Source: Cherax quadricarinatus (lineage: Eukaryota; Arthropoda; Malacostraca; Decapoda; Parastacidae). Taken from it: a stretch of 64,000 bases of DNA. This document shows positions 39,907 through 54,900 of this stretch, piece after piece. The position numbers and the translations under genes were made by a program. Below the pieces are notes generated by a model. The model was not told the origin of the DNA. It ran no database searches and worked only from the letters and a program-made list of their open reading frames with translations. Position 1 is the first letter of the stretch. Each line of letters starts with the position of its first letter. The stretch covers positions 11,273,384 to 11,337,383 of the forward strand of contig NC_091293.1 of the NCBI RefSeq assembly GCF_038502225.1, in the 5' to 3' direction.

Positions 39907-42900
39907 ATAGTTAAGGCTGACACCTGGCCAGCAAGTGTTGCAGGAGGAGGTACTGAAGGCTGACACCTGGCCAGCAGGTGTTGCAGGAGGTACTGAAGGC
40001 TGACGCCTGGCCAGCAGGTGTTGCAGAAGGTAGTGAAGGCTGACACCTGGCCAGCAGGTGTTGCAGGAGGAGGTAGTGAAGGCTGACACCTGGCCAGCAA
40101 GTGTTGCAGGAGGAGGTACTGAAGGCTGACACCTGGCCAGCAGGTGTTTCAAGAGGAGGTACTGAAGGCTGACACCTGGTCAGCAGGTGTTGCAGGAGGA
40201 AGTACTGAAGGCTGACACCTGGCCAGCAGGTGTTGCAGGAGGAAGTACAGAAGGTTGACACCTGGCCAGCAGGTGTTTCAAGAGGAGGTACTGAAGGCTG
40301 ACACCTGGTCAGCAGGTGTTGCAGGAGGAACTACTGAAGGCTGACATCTGGCCAGCAGGTGTTGCAGGAGGAGGTATTGAAGGCTGGCACCTGGCCAGCA
40401 AGTGTTTCAGGAGGAGGTACTGAAGGCTGACACCTGGCCAGCAGGTGTTTCAGGAGGAGGTACTGAAGGCTGACACCTGGCCAGCAGGTGTTGCAGGTGG
40501 TACTGAAGGCTGACACTTGGCCAGCAGGTGTTGCAGGAGGAGGTACTGAAGGCTGACACCTGGCCAGCAGGTGTTGCAGGAGGAGGCATTGAAGGCTGGC
40601 ACCTGGCCAGCAGGTGTTTCAGGAGGAGGTACTGAAGGCTGACACCTGGCCAGCAGGTGTTTCAGGGGGAGGTACTGAAGGTTGACACCTAGCCAGCAGG
40701 TGTTGCAGGAGGTGGTACTGAAGGCTGACACCTGGCCAGCAGGTGTTTCAGGAGGAGTTACTGAAAGCTGACACCTGGCCAGCAGGTGTTTCAAGAGGAG
40801 GTACTGAAGGCTGACACCTGGTCAGCAGGTGTTGCAGGAGGAAGTACTGAAGGCTGACACCTGGCCAGCAGGTGTTGCAGGAGGAAGTACAGAAGGATGC
40901 CACCTGGCCAGCAGGTGTTTCAAGAGGAGGTACTGAAGGCTGACACCTGGTCAGCAGGTGTTGCAGGAGGAAGTACTGAAGGCTGACATCTGGCCAGCAG
41001 GTGTTGCAGGAGGAGGTACTGAAGGCTGACACCTGGCCAGCAGGTGTTTCAGAAGGTACTGAAGGCTGACACCTGGCAAGCACTTGTTGCAGGAGGTGGT
41101 ACTGAAGGCTGACACCTGGCCAGCAGGTGTTGCAGGAGGAGGCACTGAAGGCATACACCTGGCCAACAGGTGTTTCAGGAGGAGGTACTGAAGGCTGACA
41201 CCTGGTTAGCAGGTGTTGCAGGTGGTGCTGAAGGCTGACACTTGGCCAGCAGGTGTTGCACGAGGAGGTACTGAAGGCTGACACCTGGCCAGCAGGTGTT
41301 GCAGGAGGAGGTATTGAAGGCTGACACCTGGCCAGCAGGTGTTTCAGGAGGAGGTACTGAAGGTTGACACCTGGCCAGCAGGTGTTTCAGGAGGAGGAAC
41401 TGAAGGTTGACACCTGGCCAGCAGGTGTTTCAGGAGGAGGTACTGAAGGCTGACACCTGGCCAGCAGGTGTTTCAGGGGGAGGAACTGAAGGTTGACACC
41501 TGGCCAGCAGGTGTTGCAGGAGGTGGTACTGAAGGCCGACACCTGGCCAGCAGGTGTTTCAGGAGGTACTGAAGGCTGACACCTGGCCAGCAGGTGTTTC
41601 GAGAGGAGGTACTGAAGGCTGACACCTGGTCAGCAGGTGTTGCAGGAGGAAGTACTGAAGGCCGACACCTGGCCAGCAGGTGTTGCAGGAGGTAGTGAAG
41701 GCTGACACCTGGCCAGCAGGTGTTGCAGGAGGAGGTACTGAAGGCTGACACCTGGCCAGCAGGTGTTGCAGGAGGCATTGAAGGCTGGCACCTGGCCAGC
41801 AGGTGTTTCAGGAGGAGGTACTGAAGGCTGACACCTGGTAAGCAGGTGTTTCAGGAGGAGGTACTGAAGGTTGACACCTGGCCAGCAGGTGTTGCAGGAG
41901 GAGGTACTGAATGCTGACACCTGACCAGCAGGTGTTGCAGGAGGTGGTACTGAAGGCTGACACCTGGCCAGCAGGTGTTTCAGGAGGAGGCAATGAAGGC
42001 TGACACCTGGCCAGCAGGTGTTTCAAGAGGAGGTACTGAAGGCTGACACCTGGTCAGCAGGTGTTGCAGGAGGAAGTACTGAAGGCTGACACCTGGCAAG
42101 CAGGTGTTGCAGGAGGAGGTACTGAAGGCTGACACCTGGCCAGCAGGTGTTTCAAGATTAGGTTCTGAAGGCTGCCACCTGGTCAGCAGGTGTTGCAGGA
42201 GGTGGTACTGAAGGCTGACACCTGGCCAGCAGGTGTTGCAGGAGGAGGTACTGAAGGCTTACACCTGGCCAGCAGGTGTTTCAGGAGGTACTGAAGGCTG
42301 ACACCTGGCCAGCAGGTGTTTCAGGAGGTACTGAAGGCTGACACCTGGCCAGCAGGAGTTGCAGGTGGTACTGAAGGCTGACACTTGGCCAGCAGGTGTT
42401 GCAGGAGGAGGTACTGAAGGCTGACACCTGGCCAGCAGGTGTTGCAGGAGGAGGTATTGAAGGCTGGCACCTGGCCAGCAGGTGTTTCAGGAGGAGGTAC
42501 TGAAGGCTGACACCTGGCCAGCAGGTGTTTCAGGAGGAGGTACTGAAGATTGACACCTGGCCAGCAGGTGTTGCAGGAGGTGGTACTGAAGGCTGACACC
42601 TGGCCAGCAGGTGTTTCAGGAGGAGGTACTGAAGGCTGACACCTGACCAGCAGGTGTTTCAAGAGGTACTGAAGGCTGACACCTGGTCAGCAGGTGTTGC
42701 AGGAGGAAGTACTGAAGGCTGACACCTGGCCAGCATGTGTTGCAGGAGGAGGTAGTGAAGGCTGACACCTGGCCAGCAGGTGTTGCACGAGGAGGTACTG
42801 AAGGCTGACACCTGGACAGCAGGTGTTGCAGGAGGAGGTAGTGAAGGCTGATACCTGGCCAGCAGGTGTTGCAGGAGGTACTGAAGGCTAATACCTGGCC

Positions 42901-45900
42901 AGCAGGTGTTGCAGGAGGAGGTAGTGAAGGCTGACACCTGGCCAGCAGGTGTTGCATGAGGAGGTAGTGAAGGCTGACACCTGGCCAGCAAGTGTTGCAG
43001 GAGGAGGTAGTGAAGGCTGACACCTGGCCAGCAGGTGTTGCAGGAGGAGGTAGTGAAGGCTGACACCTGGCCAGCAGGTGTTGCAGGAGGAGGTACTGAA
43101 GGCTGACACCTGACCAGCAGGTGTTGCAGGAGGTGGTACTGAAGGCTGACACCTGGCCAGCAGGTGTTTCAAGAGGAGGTACTGAAGGCTGACACCTGGT
43201 CAGCAGGTGTTGCAGGAGGAAGTACTGAAGGCTGACACCTGGCCAGCAGGTGTTGCAGGAGGAGGTACTGAAGGCTGACACCTGGCCAGCAGGTGTTTCA
43301 GGAGGTACTGAAGGCTGACACCTGGCCAGCACTTGTTGCAGGAGGTGGTACTGAAGGCTGACATCTGGCCAGCAGGTGTTGCAGGAGGATGTACTGAAGG
43401 CTTACACCTGGCCAGCAGGTGTTTCAGGAGGAGGTACTGAAGGCTGACACCTGGCCAGCAGGTGTTTCAGGAGGAGGTACTGAAGGCTGACACCTGGCCA
43501 GCAGGTGTTGCAGGTGGTACTGAAGGCTGACACTTGGCCAGCAATTGTTGCAGGAGGATGTACTGAAGGCTGACACCTGGCCAACAGGTGTTGCAGGAGG
43601 AGGTATTGAAATCTGGCACCTGGCCAGCAGGTGTTTCAGGAGGAGGTACTGAAGGCTGACACCTGGCTAGCAGGTGTTTCAGGAGGAGGTACTGAAGGTT
43701 GACACCTGGCCAGCAGGTGTTGCAGGAGGTGGTACTGAAGGCTGACACCTGGCCAGCAGGTGTTTCAAGAGGAGGTACTGAAGGCTGACACCTGGTCAGC
43801 AGGTGTTGCAGGAGGAAGTACTGAAGGCTGACACCTGGCCAGCAGGTGTTGCAGGAGGAGGTACTGAAGGCTGACACCTGGCCAGCAGGTGTTTCAGGAG
43901 GTACTGAAGGCTGACACCTGGCCAGCACTTGTTGCAGGAGGTGGTACTGAAGGCTGACATCTGGCCAGCAGGTGTTGCAGGAGGATGTACTGAAGGCTTA
44001 CACCTGGCCAGCAGGTGTTTCAGGAGGAGGTACTGAAGGCTGACACCTGGCCAGCAGGTGTTTCAGGAGGAGGTACTGAAGGCTGACACCTGGCCAGCAG
44101 GTGTTGCAGGTGGTACTGAAGGCTGACACTTGGCCAGCAATTGTTGCAGGAGGATGTACTGAAGGCTGACACCTGGCCAGCAGGTGTTGCAGGAGGAGGT
44201 ATTGAAATCTGGCACCTGGCCAGCAGGTGTTTCAGGAGGAGGTACTGAAGGCTGACACCTGGCTAGCAGGTGTTTCAGGAGGAGGTACTGAAGGTTGACA
44301 CCTGGCCAGCAGGTGTTGCAGGAGGTGGTACTGAAGGCTGACACCTGGCAAGCACTTGTTGCAGGAGGTGGTACTGAAGGCTGACACCTGGCCAGCAGGT
44401 GTTGCAGGAGGAGGCACTGAAGGCATACACCTGGCCAACAGGTGTTTCAGGAGGAGGTACTGAAGGCTGACACCTGGCCAGCAGGTGTTGCAGGTGGTGC
44501 TGAAGGCTGACACTTGGCCAGCAGGTGTTGCACGAGGAGGTACTGAAGGCTGACACCTGGCCAGCAGGTGTTGCAGGAGGAGGTATTGAAGGCTGACACC
44601 TGGCCAGCAGGTGTTTCAGGAGGAGGTACTGAAGGTTGACACCTAGCCAGCAGGTGTTTCAGGAGGAGGAACTGAAGGTTGACACCTGGCCAGCAGGTGT
44701 TTCAGGAGGAGGTACTGAAGGCTGACACCTGGCCAGCAGGTGTTTCAGGGGGAGGAACTGAAGATTGACACCTGGCCAGCAGGTGTTGCAGGAGGTGGTA
44801 CTGAAGGCCGACACCTGGCCAGCAGGTGTTTCAGGAGGTACTGAAGGCTGACACCTGGCCAGCAGGTGTTTCAAGAGGAGGTACTGAAGGCTGACACCTG
44901 GTCAGCAGGTGTTGCAGGAGGAAGTACTGAAGGCTGACACCTGGCCAGCAGGTGTTGCAGGAGGTAGTGAAGGCTGACACCTGGCCAGCAGGTGTTGCAG
45001 GAGGAGGTACTGAAGGCTGACACCTGGCCAGCAGGTGTTGCAGGAGGCATTGAAGGCTGGCACCTGGCCAGCAGGTGTTTCAGGAGGAGGTACTGAAGGC
45101 TGACACCTGGTAAGCAGGTGTTTCAGGAGGAGGTACTGAAGGTTGACACCTGACCAGCAGGTGTTGCAGGAGGTGGTACTGAAGGCTGACACCTGGCCAG
45201 CAGGTGTTTCAGGAGGAGGCAATGAAGGCTGACACCTGGCCAGCAGGTGTTTCAAGAGGAGGTACTGAAGGCTGACACCTGGTCAGCAGGTGTTGCAGGA
45301 GGAAGTACTGAAGGCTGACACCTGGCAAGCAGGTGTTGCAGGAGGAGGTACTGAAGGCTGACACCTGGCCAGCAGGTGTTTCAAGATTAGGTTCTGAAGG
45401 CTGCCACCTGGTCAGCAGGTGTTGCAGGAGGTGGTACTGAAGGCTGACACCTGGCCAGCAGGTGTTGCAGGAGGAGGTACTGAAGGCTTACACCTGGCCA
45501 GCAGGTGTTTCAGGAGGTACTGAAGGCTGACACCTGGCCAGCAGGTGTTTCAGGAGGTACTGAAGGCTGACACCTGGCCAGCAGGAGTTGCAGGTGGTAC
45601 TGAAGGCTGACACTTGGCCAGCAGGTGTTGCAGGAGGAGGTACTGAAGGCTGACACCTGGCCAGCAGGTGTTGCAGGAGGAGGTATTGAAGGCTGGCACC
45701 TGGCCAGCAGGTGTTTCAGGAGGAGGTACTGAAGGCTGACACCTGGCCAGCAGGTGTTTCAGGAGGAGGTACTGAAGATTGACACCTGGCCAGCAGGTGT
45801 TGCAGGAGGTGGTACTGAAGGCTGACACCTGGCCAGCAGGTGTTTCAGGAGGAGGTACTGAAGGCTGACACCTGACCAGCAGGTGTTTCAAGAGGTACTG

Positions 45901-48900
45901 AAGGCTGCCACCTGGTCAGCAGGTGTTGCAGGAGGAAGTACTGAAGGCTGACACCTGGCCAGCATGTGTTGCAGGAGGAGGTAGTGAAGGCTGACACCTG
46001 GCCAGCAGGTGTTGCACGAGGAGGTACTGAAGGCTGACACCTGGACAGCAGGTGTTGCAGGAGGAGGTAGTGAAGGCTGATACCTGGCCAGCAGGTGTTG
46101 CAGGAGGTACTGAAGGCTAATACCTGGCCAGCAGGTGTTGCAGGAGGAGGTAGTGAAGGCTGACACCTGGCCAGCAGGTGTTGCATGAGGAGGTAGTGAA
46201 GGCTGACACCTGGCCAGCAAGTGTTGCAGGAGGAGGTAGTGAAGGCTGACACCTGGCCAGCAGGTGTTGCAGGAGGAGGTAGTGAAGGCTGACACCTGGC
46301 CAGCAGGTGTTGCAGGAGGAGGTACTGAAGGCTGACACCTGACCAGCAGGTGTTGCAGGAGGTGGTACTGAAGGCTGACACCTGGCCAGCAGGTGTTTCA
46401 AGAGGAGGTACTGAAGGCTGACACCTGGTCAGCAGGTGTTGCAGGAGGAAGTACTGAAGGCTGACACCTGGCCAGCAGGTGTTGCAGGAGGAGGTACTGA
46501 AGGCTGACACCTGGCCAGCAGGTGTTTCAGGAGGTACTGAAGGCCGACACCTGGCCAGCACTTGTTGCAGGAGGTGGTACTGAAGGCTGACATCTGGCCA
46601 GCAGGTGTTGCAGGAGGATGTACTGAAGGCTTACACCTGGCCAGCAGGTGTTTCAGGAGGAGGTACTGAAGGCTGACACCTGGCCAGCAGGTGTTTCAGG
46701 AGGAGGTACTGAAGGCTGACACCTGGCCAGCAGGTGTTGCAGGTGGTACTGAAGGCTGACACTTGGCCAGCAATTGTTGCAGGAGGATGTACTGAAGGCT
46801 GACACCTGGCCAGCAGGTGTTGCAGGAGGAGGTATTGAAATCTGGCACCTGGCCAGCAGGTGTTTCAGGAGGAGGTACTGAAGGCTGACACCTGGCTAGC
46901 AGGTGTTTTAGGAGGAGGTACTGAAGGTTGACACCTGGCCAGCAGGTGTTGCAGGATGTGGTACTGAAGGCTGACACCTGGCCAGCAGGTGTTTCAAGAG
47001 GAGGTACTGAAGGCTGACACCTGGTCAGCAGGTGTTGCAGGAGGAAGTACTGAAGGCTGACACCTGGCCAGCAGGTGTTGCAGGAGGAGGTACTGAAGGC
47101 TGACACCTGGCCAGCAGGTGTTTCAGGAGGTACTGAAGGCTGACACCTGGCCAGCACTTGTTGCAGGAGGTGGTACTGAAGGCTGACATCTGGCCAGCAG
47201 GTGTTGCAGGAGGATGTACTGAAGGCTTACACCTGGCCAGCAGGTGTTTCAGGAGGAGGTACTGAAGGCTGACACCTGGCCAGCAGGTGTTTCAGGAGGA
47301 GGTACTGAAGGCTGACACCTGGCCAGCAGGTGTTGCAGGTGGTACTGAAGGCTGACACTTGGCCAGCAATTGTTGCAGGAGGATGTACTGAAGGCTGACA
47401 CCTGGCCAGCAGGTGTTGCAGGAGGAGGTATTGAAATCTGGCACCTGGCCAGCAGGTGTTTCAGGAGGAGGTACTGAAGGCTGACACCTGGTCAGCAGGT
47501 GTTGCAGGAGGAAGTACTGAAGGCTGACACCTGGCCAGCAGGTGTTGCAGGAGGAGGAACTGAAGGCTGACACCTGGCCAGCAGGTGTTTCAGGAGGTAC
47601 TGAAGGCTGACACCTGGCCAGCACTTGTTGCAGGAGGTGGTACTGAAGGCTGACATCTGGCCAGCAGGTGTTGCAGGAGGATGTACTGAAGGCTTACACC
47701 TGGCCAGCAGGTGTTTCAGGAGGAGGTACTGAAGGCTGACACCTGGCCAGCAGGTGTTTCAGGAGGAGGTACTGAAGGCTGACACCTGGCCAGCAGGTGT
47801 TGCAGGTGGTACTGAAGGCTGACACTTGGCCAGCAATTGTTGCAGGAGGATGTACTGAAGGCTGACACCTGGCCAGCAGGTGTTGCATTAGGAGGTATTG
47901 AAATCTGGCACCTGGCCAGCAGGTGTTTCAGGAGGAGGTACTGAAGGCTGACACCTGGCTAGCAGGTGTTTCTGGAGGAGGTACTGAAGGTTGACACCTG
48001 GCCAGCAGGTGTTGCAGGAGGTGGTACTGAAGGCTGACACCTGGCCAGCAGGTGTTTCAAGAGGAGGTACTGAAGGCTGACACCTGGTCAGCAGGTGTTG
48101 CAGGAGGAAGTACTGAAGGCTGACACCTGGCCAGCAGGTGTTGCAGGAGGAGGTACTGAAGGCTGACACCTGGCCAGCAGGTGTTTCAGGAGGTACTGAA
48201 GGCTGACACCTGGCCAGCACTTGTTGCAGGAGGTGGTACTGAAGGCTGACATCTGGCCAGCAGGTGTTGCAGGAGGATGTACTGAAGGCTTACACCTGGC
48301 CAGCAGGTGTTTCAGGAGGAGGTACTGAAGGCTGACACCTGGCCAGCAGGTGTTTCAGGAGGAGGTACTGAAGGCTGACACCTGGCCAGCAGGTGTTGCA
48401 GGTGGTACTGAAGGCTGACACTTGGCCAGCAATTGTTGCAGGAGGAGGTATTGAAATCTGGCACCTGGCCAGCAGGTGTTTCAGGAGGAGGTACTGAAGG
48501 CTGACACCTGGCTAGCAGGTGTTTCAGGAGGAGGTACTGAAGGTTGACACCTGGCCAGCAGGTGTTGCAGGAGGTGGTACTGAAGGCTGACACCTGGCCA
48601 GCAGGTGTTTCAAGAGGAGGTACTGAAGGCTGACACCTGGTCAGCAGGTGTTGCAGGAGGAAGTACTGAAGGCTGACACCTGGCCAGCAGGTGTTGCAGG
48701 AGGAGGTAGTGAAGGCTGATACCTGGCCAGCAGGTGTTGCAGGAGGTACTGAAGGCTGACACCTGGCCAGCAGGTGTTGCAGGAGGAGGTAGTGAAGGCT
48801 GACACCTGACCAGCAGGTGTTGCATGAGGAGGTAGTGATTGCTGACACCTGGCCAGCAAGTGTTGCAGGAGGAGGTAGTGAAGGCTGACACCTGGCCAGC

Positions 48901-51900
48901 AGGTGTTGCAGGAGGAGGTAGTGAAGGCTGACACCTGGCCAGCAGGTGTTGCAGGAGGTAGTGAAGGCTGACACCTGGCCAGCAGGTGTTGCAGGAGGTA
49001 CTGAAGGCTGACACCTGGCCAGCTGGTGTTGCAGGAGGTGGTGGTGAAGGCTGACACCTGGCCAGCAGGTGTTGCAGGAGGTGGTGGTGAAGGCTGACAC
49101 CTGGCCAGCAGGTGTTGCAGGAGGTGGTGGTGAAGGCTGACACCTGGCCAGCAGGTGTTGCAGGAGGTGGTGGTGAAGGCTGACACCTGGCCAGCAGGTG
49201 TTGCAGGAGGTGGTGGTGAAGGCTGACACCTGGCCAGCAGGTGTTGCAGGAGGTGGTGGTGAAGGCTGACACCTGGCCAGCAGGTGTTTCAAGATTAGGT
49301 ACTGAAGGCTGCCACCTGGTCAGCAGGTGTTGCAGGAGGTGGTACTGAAGGCTGACACCTGGCCAGCAGGTGTTGCAGGAGGAGGTACTGAAGGCTTACA
49401 CCTGGCCAGCAGGTGTTTCAGGAGGTACTGAAGGCTGACACCTGGCCGGCAGGTGTTTCAGGAGGTACTGAAGGCTGACACCTGGCCAGCAGGAGTTGCA
49501 GGTGGTACTGAAGGCTGACACTTGGCCAGCAGGTGTTGCAGGAGGAGGTACTGAAGGCTGACACCTGGCCAGCAGGTGTTGCAGGAGGAGGTATTGAAGG
49601 CTGGCACCTGGCCAGCAGGTGTTTCAGGAGGAGGTACTGAAGGCTGACACCTGGCCAGCAGGTGTTTCAGGAGGAGGTACTGAAGATTGACACCTGGCCA
49701 GCAGGTGTTGCAGGAGGTGGTACTGAAGGCTGACACCTGGCCAGCAGGTGTTTCAGGAGGAGGTACTGAAGGCTGACACCTGACCAGCAGGTGTTTCAAG
49801 AGGTACTGAAGGCTGACACCTGGTCAGCAGGTGTTGCAGGAGGAAGTACTGAAGGCTGACACCTGGCCAGCAGGTGTTGCAGGAGGAGGTAGTGAAGGCT
49901 GACACCTGGCCAGCAGGTGTTGCAGGAGGAGGTACTGAAGGCTGACACCTGGCCAGCAGGTGTTGCAGGAGGAGGTAGTGAAGGCTGATACCTGGCCAGC
50001 AGGTGTTGCAGGAGGTACTGAAGGCTAATACCTGGCCAGCAGGTGTTGCAGGAGGAGGTAGTGAAGGCTGACACCTGGCCAGCAGGTGTTGCATGAGGAG
50101 GTAGTGAAGGCTGACACCTGGCCAGCAAGTGTTGCAGGAGGAGGTAGTGAAGGCTGACACCTGGCCAGCAGGTGTTGCAGGAGGAGGTAGTGAAGGCTGA
50201 CACCTGGCCAGCAGGTGTTGCAGGAGGAGGTACTGAAGGCTGACACCTGACCAGCAGGTGTTGCAGGAGGTGGTACTGAAGGCTGACACCTGGTCAGCAG
50301 GTGTTTCAGGAGGAGGTACTGAAGGCTGACACCTGGCCAGCAGGTGTTTCAAGAGGAGGTACTGAAGGCTGACACCTGGTCAGCAGGTGTTGCAGGAGGA
50401 AGTACTGAAGGCTGACACCTGGCCAGCAGGTGTTGCAGGAGGAGGTACTGAAGGCTGACACATGGCCAGCAGGTGTTTCAGGAGGTACTGAAGGCTGACA
50501 CCTGGCCAGCACTTGTTGCAGGAGGTGGTACTGAAGGCTGACATCTGGCCAGCAGGTGTTGCAGGAGGATGTACTGAAGGCTTACGCCTGGCCAGCAGGT
50601 GTTTCAGGAGGAGGTACTGAAGGCTGACACCTGGCCAGCAGGTGTTTCAAGAGGAGGTACTGAAGGCTGACACCTGGCCAGCAGGTGTTGCAGGTTTTAC
50701 TGAAGGCTGACACTTGGCCAGCAATTGTTGCAGGAGGATGTACTGAAGGCTGACACCTGGCCAGCAGGTGTTGCAGGAGGAGGTATTGAAGGCTGGCACC
50801 TGGCCAGCAGGTGTTTCAGGAGGAGGTACTGAAGGCTGACACCTGGCTAGCAGGTGTTTCAGGAGGAGGGACTGAAGGTTGACACCTGGCCAGCAGGTGT
50901 TGCAGGAGGTGGTACTGAAGGCTGACACCTGGCCAGCAGGTGTTTCAAGAGGAGGTACTGAAGGCTGACACCTGGTCAGCAGGTGTTGCAGGAGGAAGTA
51001 CTGAAGGCTGACACCTGGCCAGCAGGTGTTGCAGGAGGAGGTACTGAAGGCTGACACCTGGCCAGCAGGTGTTTCAGGAGGTACTGAAGGCTGACACCTG
51101 GCCAGCACTTGTTGCAGGAGGTGGTACTGAAGGCTGACATCTGGCCAGCAGGTGTTGCAGGAGGATGTACTGAAGGCTTACACCTGGCCAGCAGGTGTTT
51201 CAGGAGGAGGTACTGAAGGCTGACACCTGGCCAGCAGGTGTTTCAGGAGGAGGTACTGAAGGCTGACACCTGGCCAGCAGGTGTTGCAGGTGGTACTGAA
51301 GGCTGACACTTGGCCAGCAATTGTTGCAGGAGGAGGTATTGAAATCTGGCACCTGGCCAGCAGGTGTTTCAGGAGGAGGTACTGAAGGCTGACACCTGGC
51401 TAGCAGGTGTTTCAGGAGGAGGTACTGAAGGTTGACACCTGGCCAGCAGGTGTTGCAGGAGGTGGTACTGAAGGCTGACACCTGGCCAGCAGGTGTTTCA
51501 AGAGGAGGTACTGAAGGCTGACACCTGGTCAGCAGGTGTTGCAGGAGGAAGTACTGAAGGCTGACACCTGGCCAGCAGGTGTTGCAGGAGGAGGTAGTGA
51601 AGGCTGATACCTGGCCAGCAGGTGTTGCAGGAGGTACTGAAGGCTGACACCTGGCCAGCAGGTGTTGCAGGAGGAGGTAGTGAAGGCTGACACCTGACCA
51701 GCAGGTGTTGCATGAGGAGGTAGTGAAGGCTGACACCTGGCCAGCAAGTGTTGCAGGAGGAGGTAGTGAAGGCTGACACCTGGCCAGCAGGTGTTGCAGG
51801 AGGAGGTAGTGAAGGCTGACACCTGGCCAGCAGGTGTTGCAGGAGGTAGTGAAGGCTGACACCTGGCCAGCAGGTGTTGCAGGAGGTACTGAAGGCTGAC

Positions 51901-54900
51901 ACCTGGCCAGCTGGTGTTGCAGGAGGTGGTGGTGAAGGCTGACACCTGGCCAGCAGGTGTTGCAGGAGGTGGTGGTGAAGGCTGACACCTGGCCAGCAGG
52001 TGTTGCAGGAGGTGGTGGTGAAGGCTGACACCTGGCCAGCAGGTGTTGCAGGAGGTGGTGGTGAAGGCTGACACCTGGCCAGCAGGTGTTGCAGGAGGTG
52101 GTGGTGAAGGCTGACACCTGGCCAGCAGGTGTTGCAGGAGGTGGTGGTGAAGGCTGACACCTGGCCAGCAGGTGTTTCAAGATTAGGTACTGAAGGCTGC
52201 CACCTGGTCAGCAGGTGTTGCAGGAGGTGGTACTGAAGGCTGACACCTGGCCAGCAGGTGTTGCAGGAGGAGGTACTGAAGGCTTACACCTGGCCAGCAG
52301 GTGTTTCAGGAGGTACTGAAGGCTGACACCTGGCCGGCAGGTGTTTCAGGAGGTACTGAAGGCTGACACCTGGCCAGCAGGAGTTGCAGGTGGTACTGAA
52401 GGCTGACACTTGGCCAGCAGGTGTTGCAGGAGGAGGTACTGAAGGCTGACACCTGGCCAGCAGGTGTTGCAGGAGGAGGTATTGAAGGCTGGCACCTGGC
52501 CAGCAGGTGTTTCAGGAGGAGGTACTGAAGGCTGACACCTGGCCAGCAGGTGTTTCAGGAGGAGGTACTGAAGATTGACACCTGGCCAGCAGGTGTTGCA
52601 GGAGGTGGTACTGAAGGCTGACACCTGGCCAGCAGGTGTTTCAGGAGGAGGTACTGAAGGCTGACACCTGACCAGCAGGTGTTTCAAGAGGTACTGAAGG
52701 CTGACACCTGGTCAGCAGGTGTTGCAGGAGGAAGTACTGAAGGCTGACACCTGGCCAGCAGGTGTTGCAGGAGGAGGTAGTGAAGGCTGACACCTGGCCA
52801 GCAGGTGTTGCAGGAGGAGGTACTGAAGGCTGACACCTGGCCAGCAGGTGTTGCAGGAGGAGGTAGTGAAGGCTGATACCTGGCCAGCAGGTGTTGCAGG
52901 AGGTACTGAAGGCTAATACCTGGCCAGCAGGTGTTGCAGGAGGAGGTAGTGAAGGCTGACACCTGGCCAGCAGGTGTTGCATGAGGAGGTAGTGAAGGCT
53001 GACACCTGGCCAGCAAGTGTTGCAGGAGGAGGTAGTGAAGGCTGACACCTGGCCAGCAGGTGTTGCAGGAGGAGGTAGTGAAGGCTGACACCTGGCCAGC
53101 AGGTGTTGCAGGAGGAGGTACTGAAGGCTGACACCTGACCAGCAGGTGTTGCAGGAGGTGGTACTGAAGGCTGACACCTGGTCAGCAGGTGTTTCAGGAG
53201 GAGGTACTGAAGGCTGACACCTGGCCAGCAGGTGTTTCAAGAGGAGGTACTGAAGGCTGACACCTGGTCAGCAGGTGTTGCAGGAGGAAGTACTGAAGGC
53301 TGACACCTGGCCAGCAGGTGTTGCAGGAGGAGGTACTGAAGGCTGACACATGGCCAGCAGGTGTTTCAGGAGGTACTGAAGGCTGACACCTGGCCAGCAC
53401 TTGTTGCAGGAGGTGGTACTGAAGGCTGACATCTGGCCAGCAGGTGTTGCAGGAGGATGTACTGAAGGCTTACGCCTGGCCAGCAGGTGTTTCAGGAGGA
53501 GGTACTGAAGGCTGACACCTGGCCAGCAGGTGTTTCAAGAGGAGGTACTGAAGGCTGACACCTGGCCAGCAGGTGTTGCAGGTTTTACTGAAGGCTGACA
53601 CTTGGCCAGCAATTGTTGCAGGAGGATGTACTGAAGGCTGACACCTGGCCAGCAGGTGTTGCAGGAGGAGGTATTGAAGGCTGGCACCTGGCCAGCAGGT
53701 GTTTCAGGAGGAGGTACTGAAGGCTGACACCTGGCTAGCAGGTGTTTCAGGAGGAGGGACTGAAGGTTGACACCTGGCCAGCAGGTGTTGCAGGAGGTGG
53801 TACTGAAGGCTGACACCTGGCCAGCAGGTGTTTCAAGAGGAGGTACTGAAGGCTGACACCTGGTCAGCAGGTGTTGCAGGAGGAAGTACTGAAGGCTGAC
53901 ACCTGGCCAGCAGGTGTTGCAGGAGGAGGTAGTGAAGGCTGATACATGGCCAGCAGGTGTTGCAGGAGGTACTGAAGGCTGACACCTGGCCAGCAGGTGT
54001 TGCAGGAGGTACTGAAGGCTGACACCTGGCCAGCAGGTGTTGCAGGAGGAGGTAGTGAAGGCTGACACCTGACCAGCAGGTGTTGCATGAGGAGGTAGTG
54101 AAGGCTGACACCTGGCCAGCAAGTGTTGCAGGAGGAGGTAGTGAAGGCTGACACCTGGCCAGCAGGTGTTGCAGGAGGAGGTAGTGAAGGCTGACACCTG
54201 GCCAGCAGGTGTTGCAGGAGATAGTGAAGGCTGACACCTGGCCAGCAGGTGTTGCAGGAGGTACTGAAGGCTGACACCTGGCCAGCTGGTGTTGCAGGAG
54301 GTGGTGGTGATGGCTGACACCTGGCCAGCAGGTGTTGCAGGAGGTGGTGGTGAAGGCTGACACCTGGCCAGCAGGTGTTGCAGGAGGTGGTGGTGAAGGC
54401 TGACATCTGGCCAGCAGGTGTTGCAGGAGGTGGTGGTGAAGGCTGACACCTGGCCAGCAGGTGTTGCAGGAGGTGGTGGTGAAGGCTGACACCTGGCCAG
54501 CAGGTGTTGCAGGAGGTGGTGGTGAAGGCTGACACCTGGCCAGCAGGTGTTGCAGGAGGTGGTGGTGAAGGCTGACACCTGGCCAGCAGGTGTTGCAGGA
54601 GGTGGTGGTGAAGGCTGACACCTGGCCAGCAGGTGTTGCAGGAGGTGGTGGTGAAGGCTGACACCTGGCCAGCAGGTGTTGCAGGAGGTGGTGGTGAAGG
54701 CTGACACCTGGCCAGCAGGTGTTGCAGGAGGTGGTGGTGAAGGCTGACACCTGGCCAGCAGGTGTTGCAGGAGGTGGTGGTGAAGGCTGACACCTGGCCA
54801 GCAGGTGTTGCAGGAGGTGGTGGTGCAGGCTGACACCTGGCCAGCAGGTGTTGCAGGAGGTGGTGGTGAAGGCTGACACCTGGCCAGCAGGTGTTGCAGG

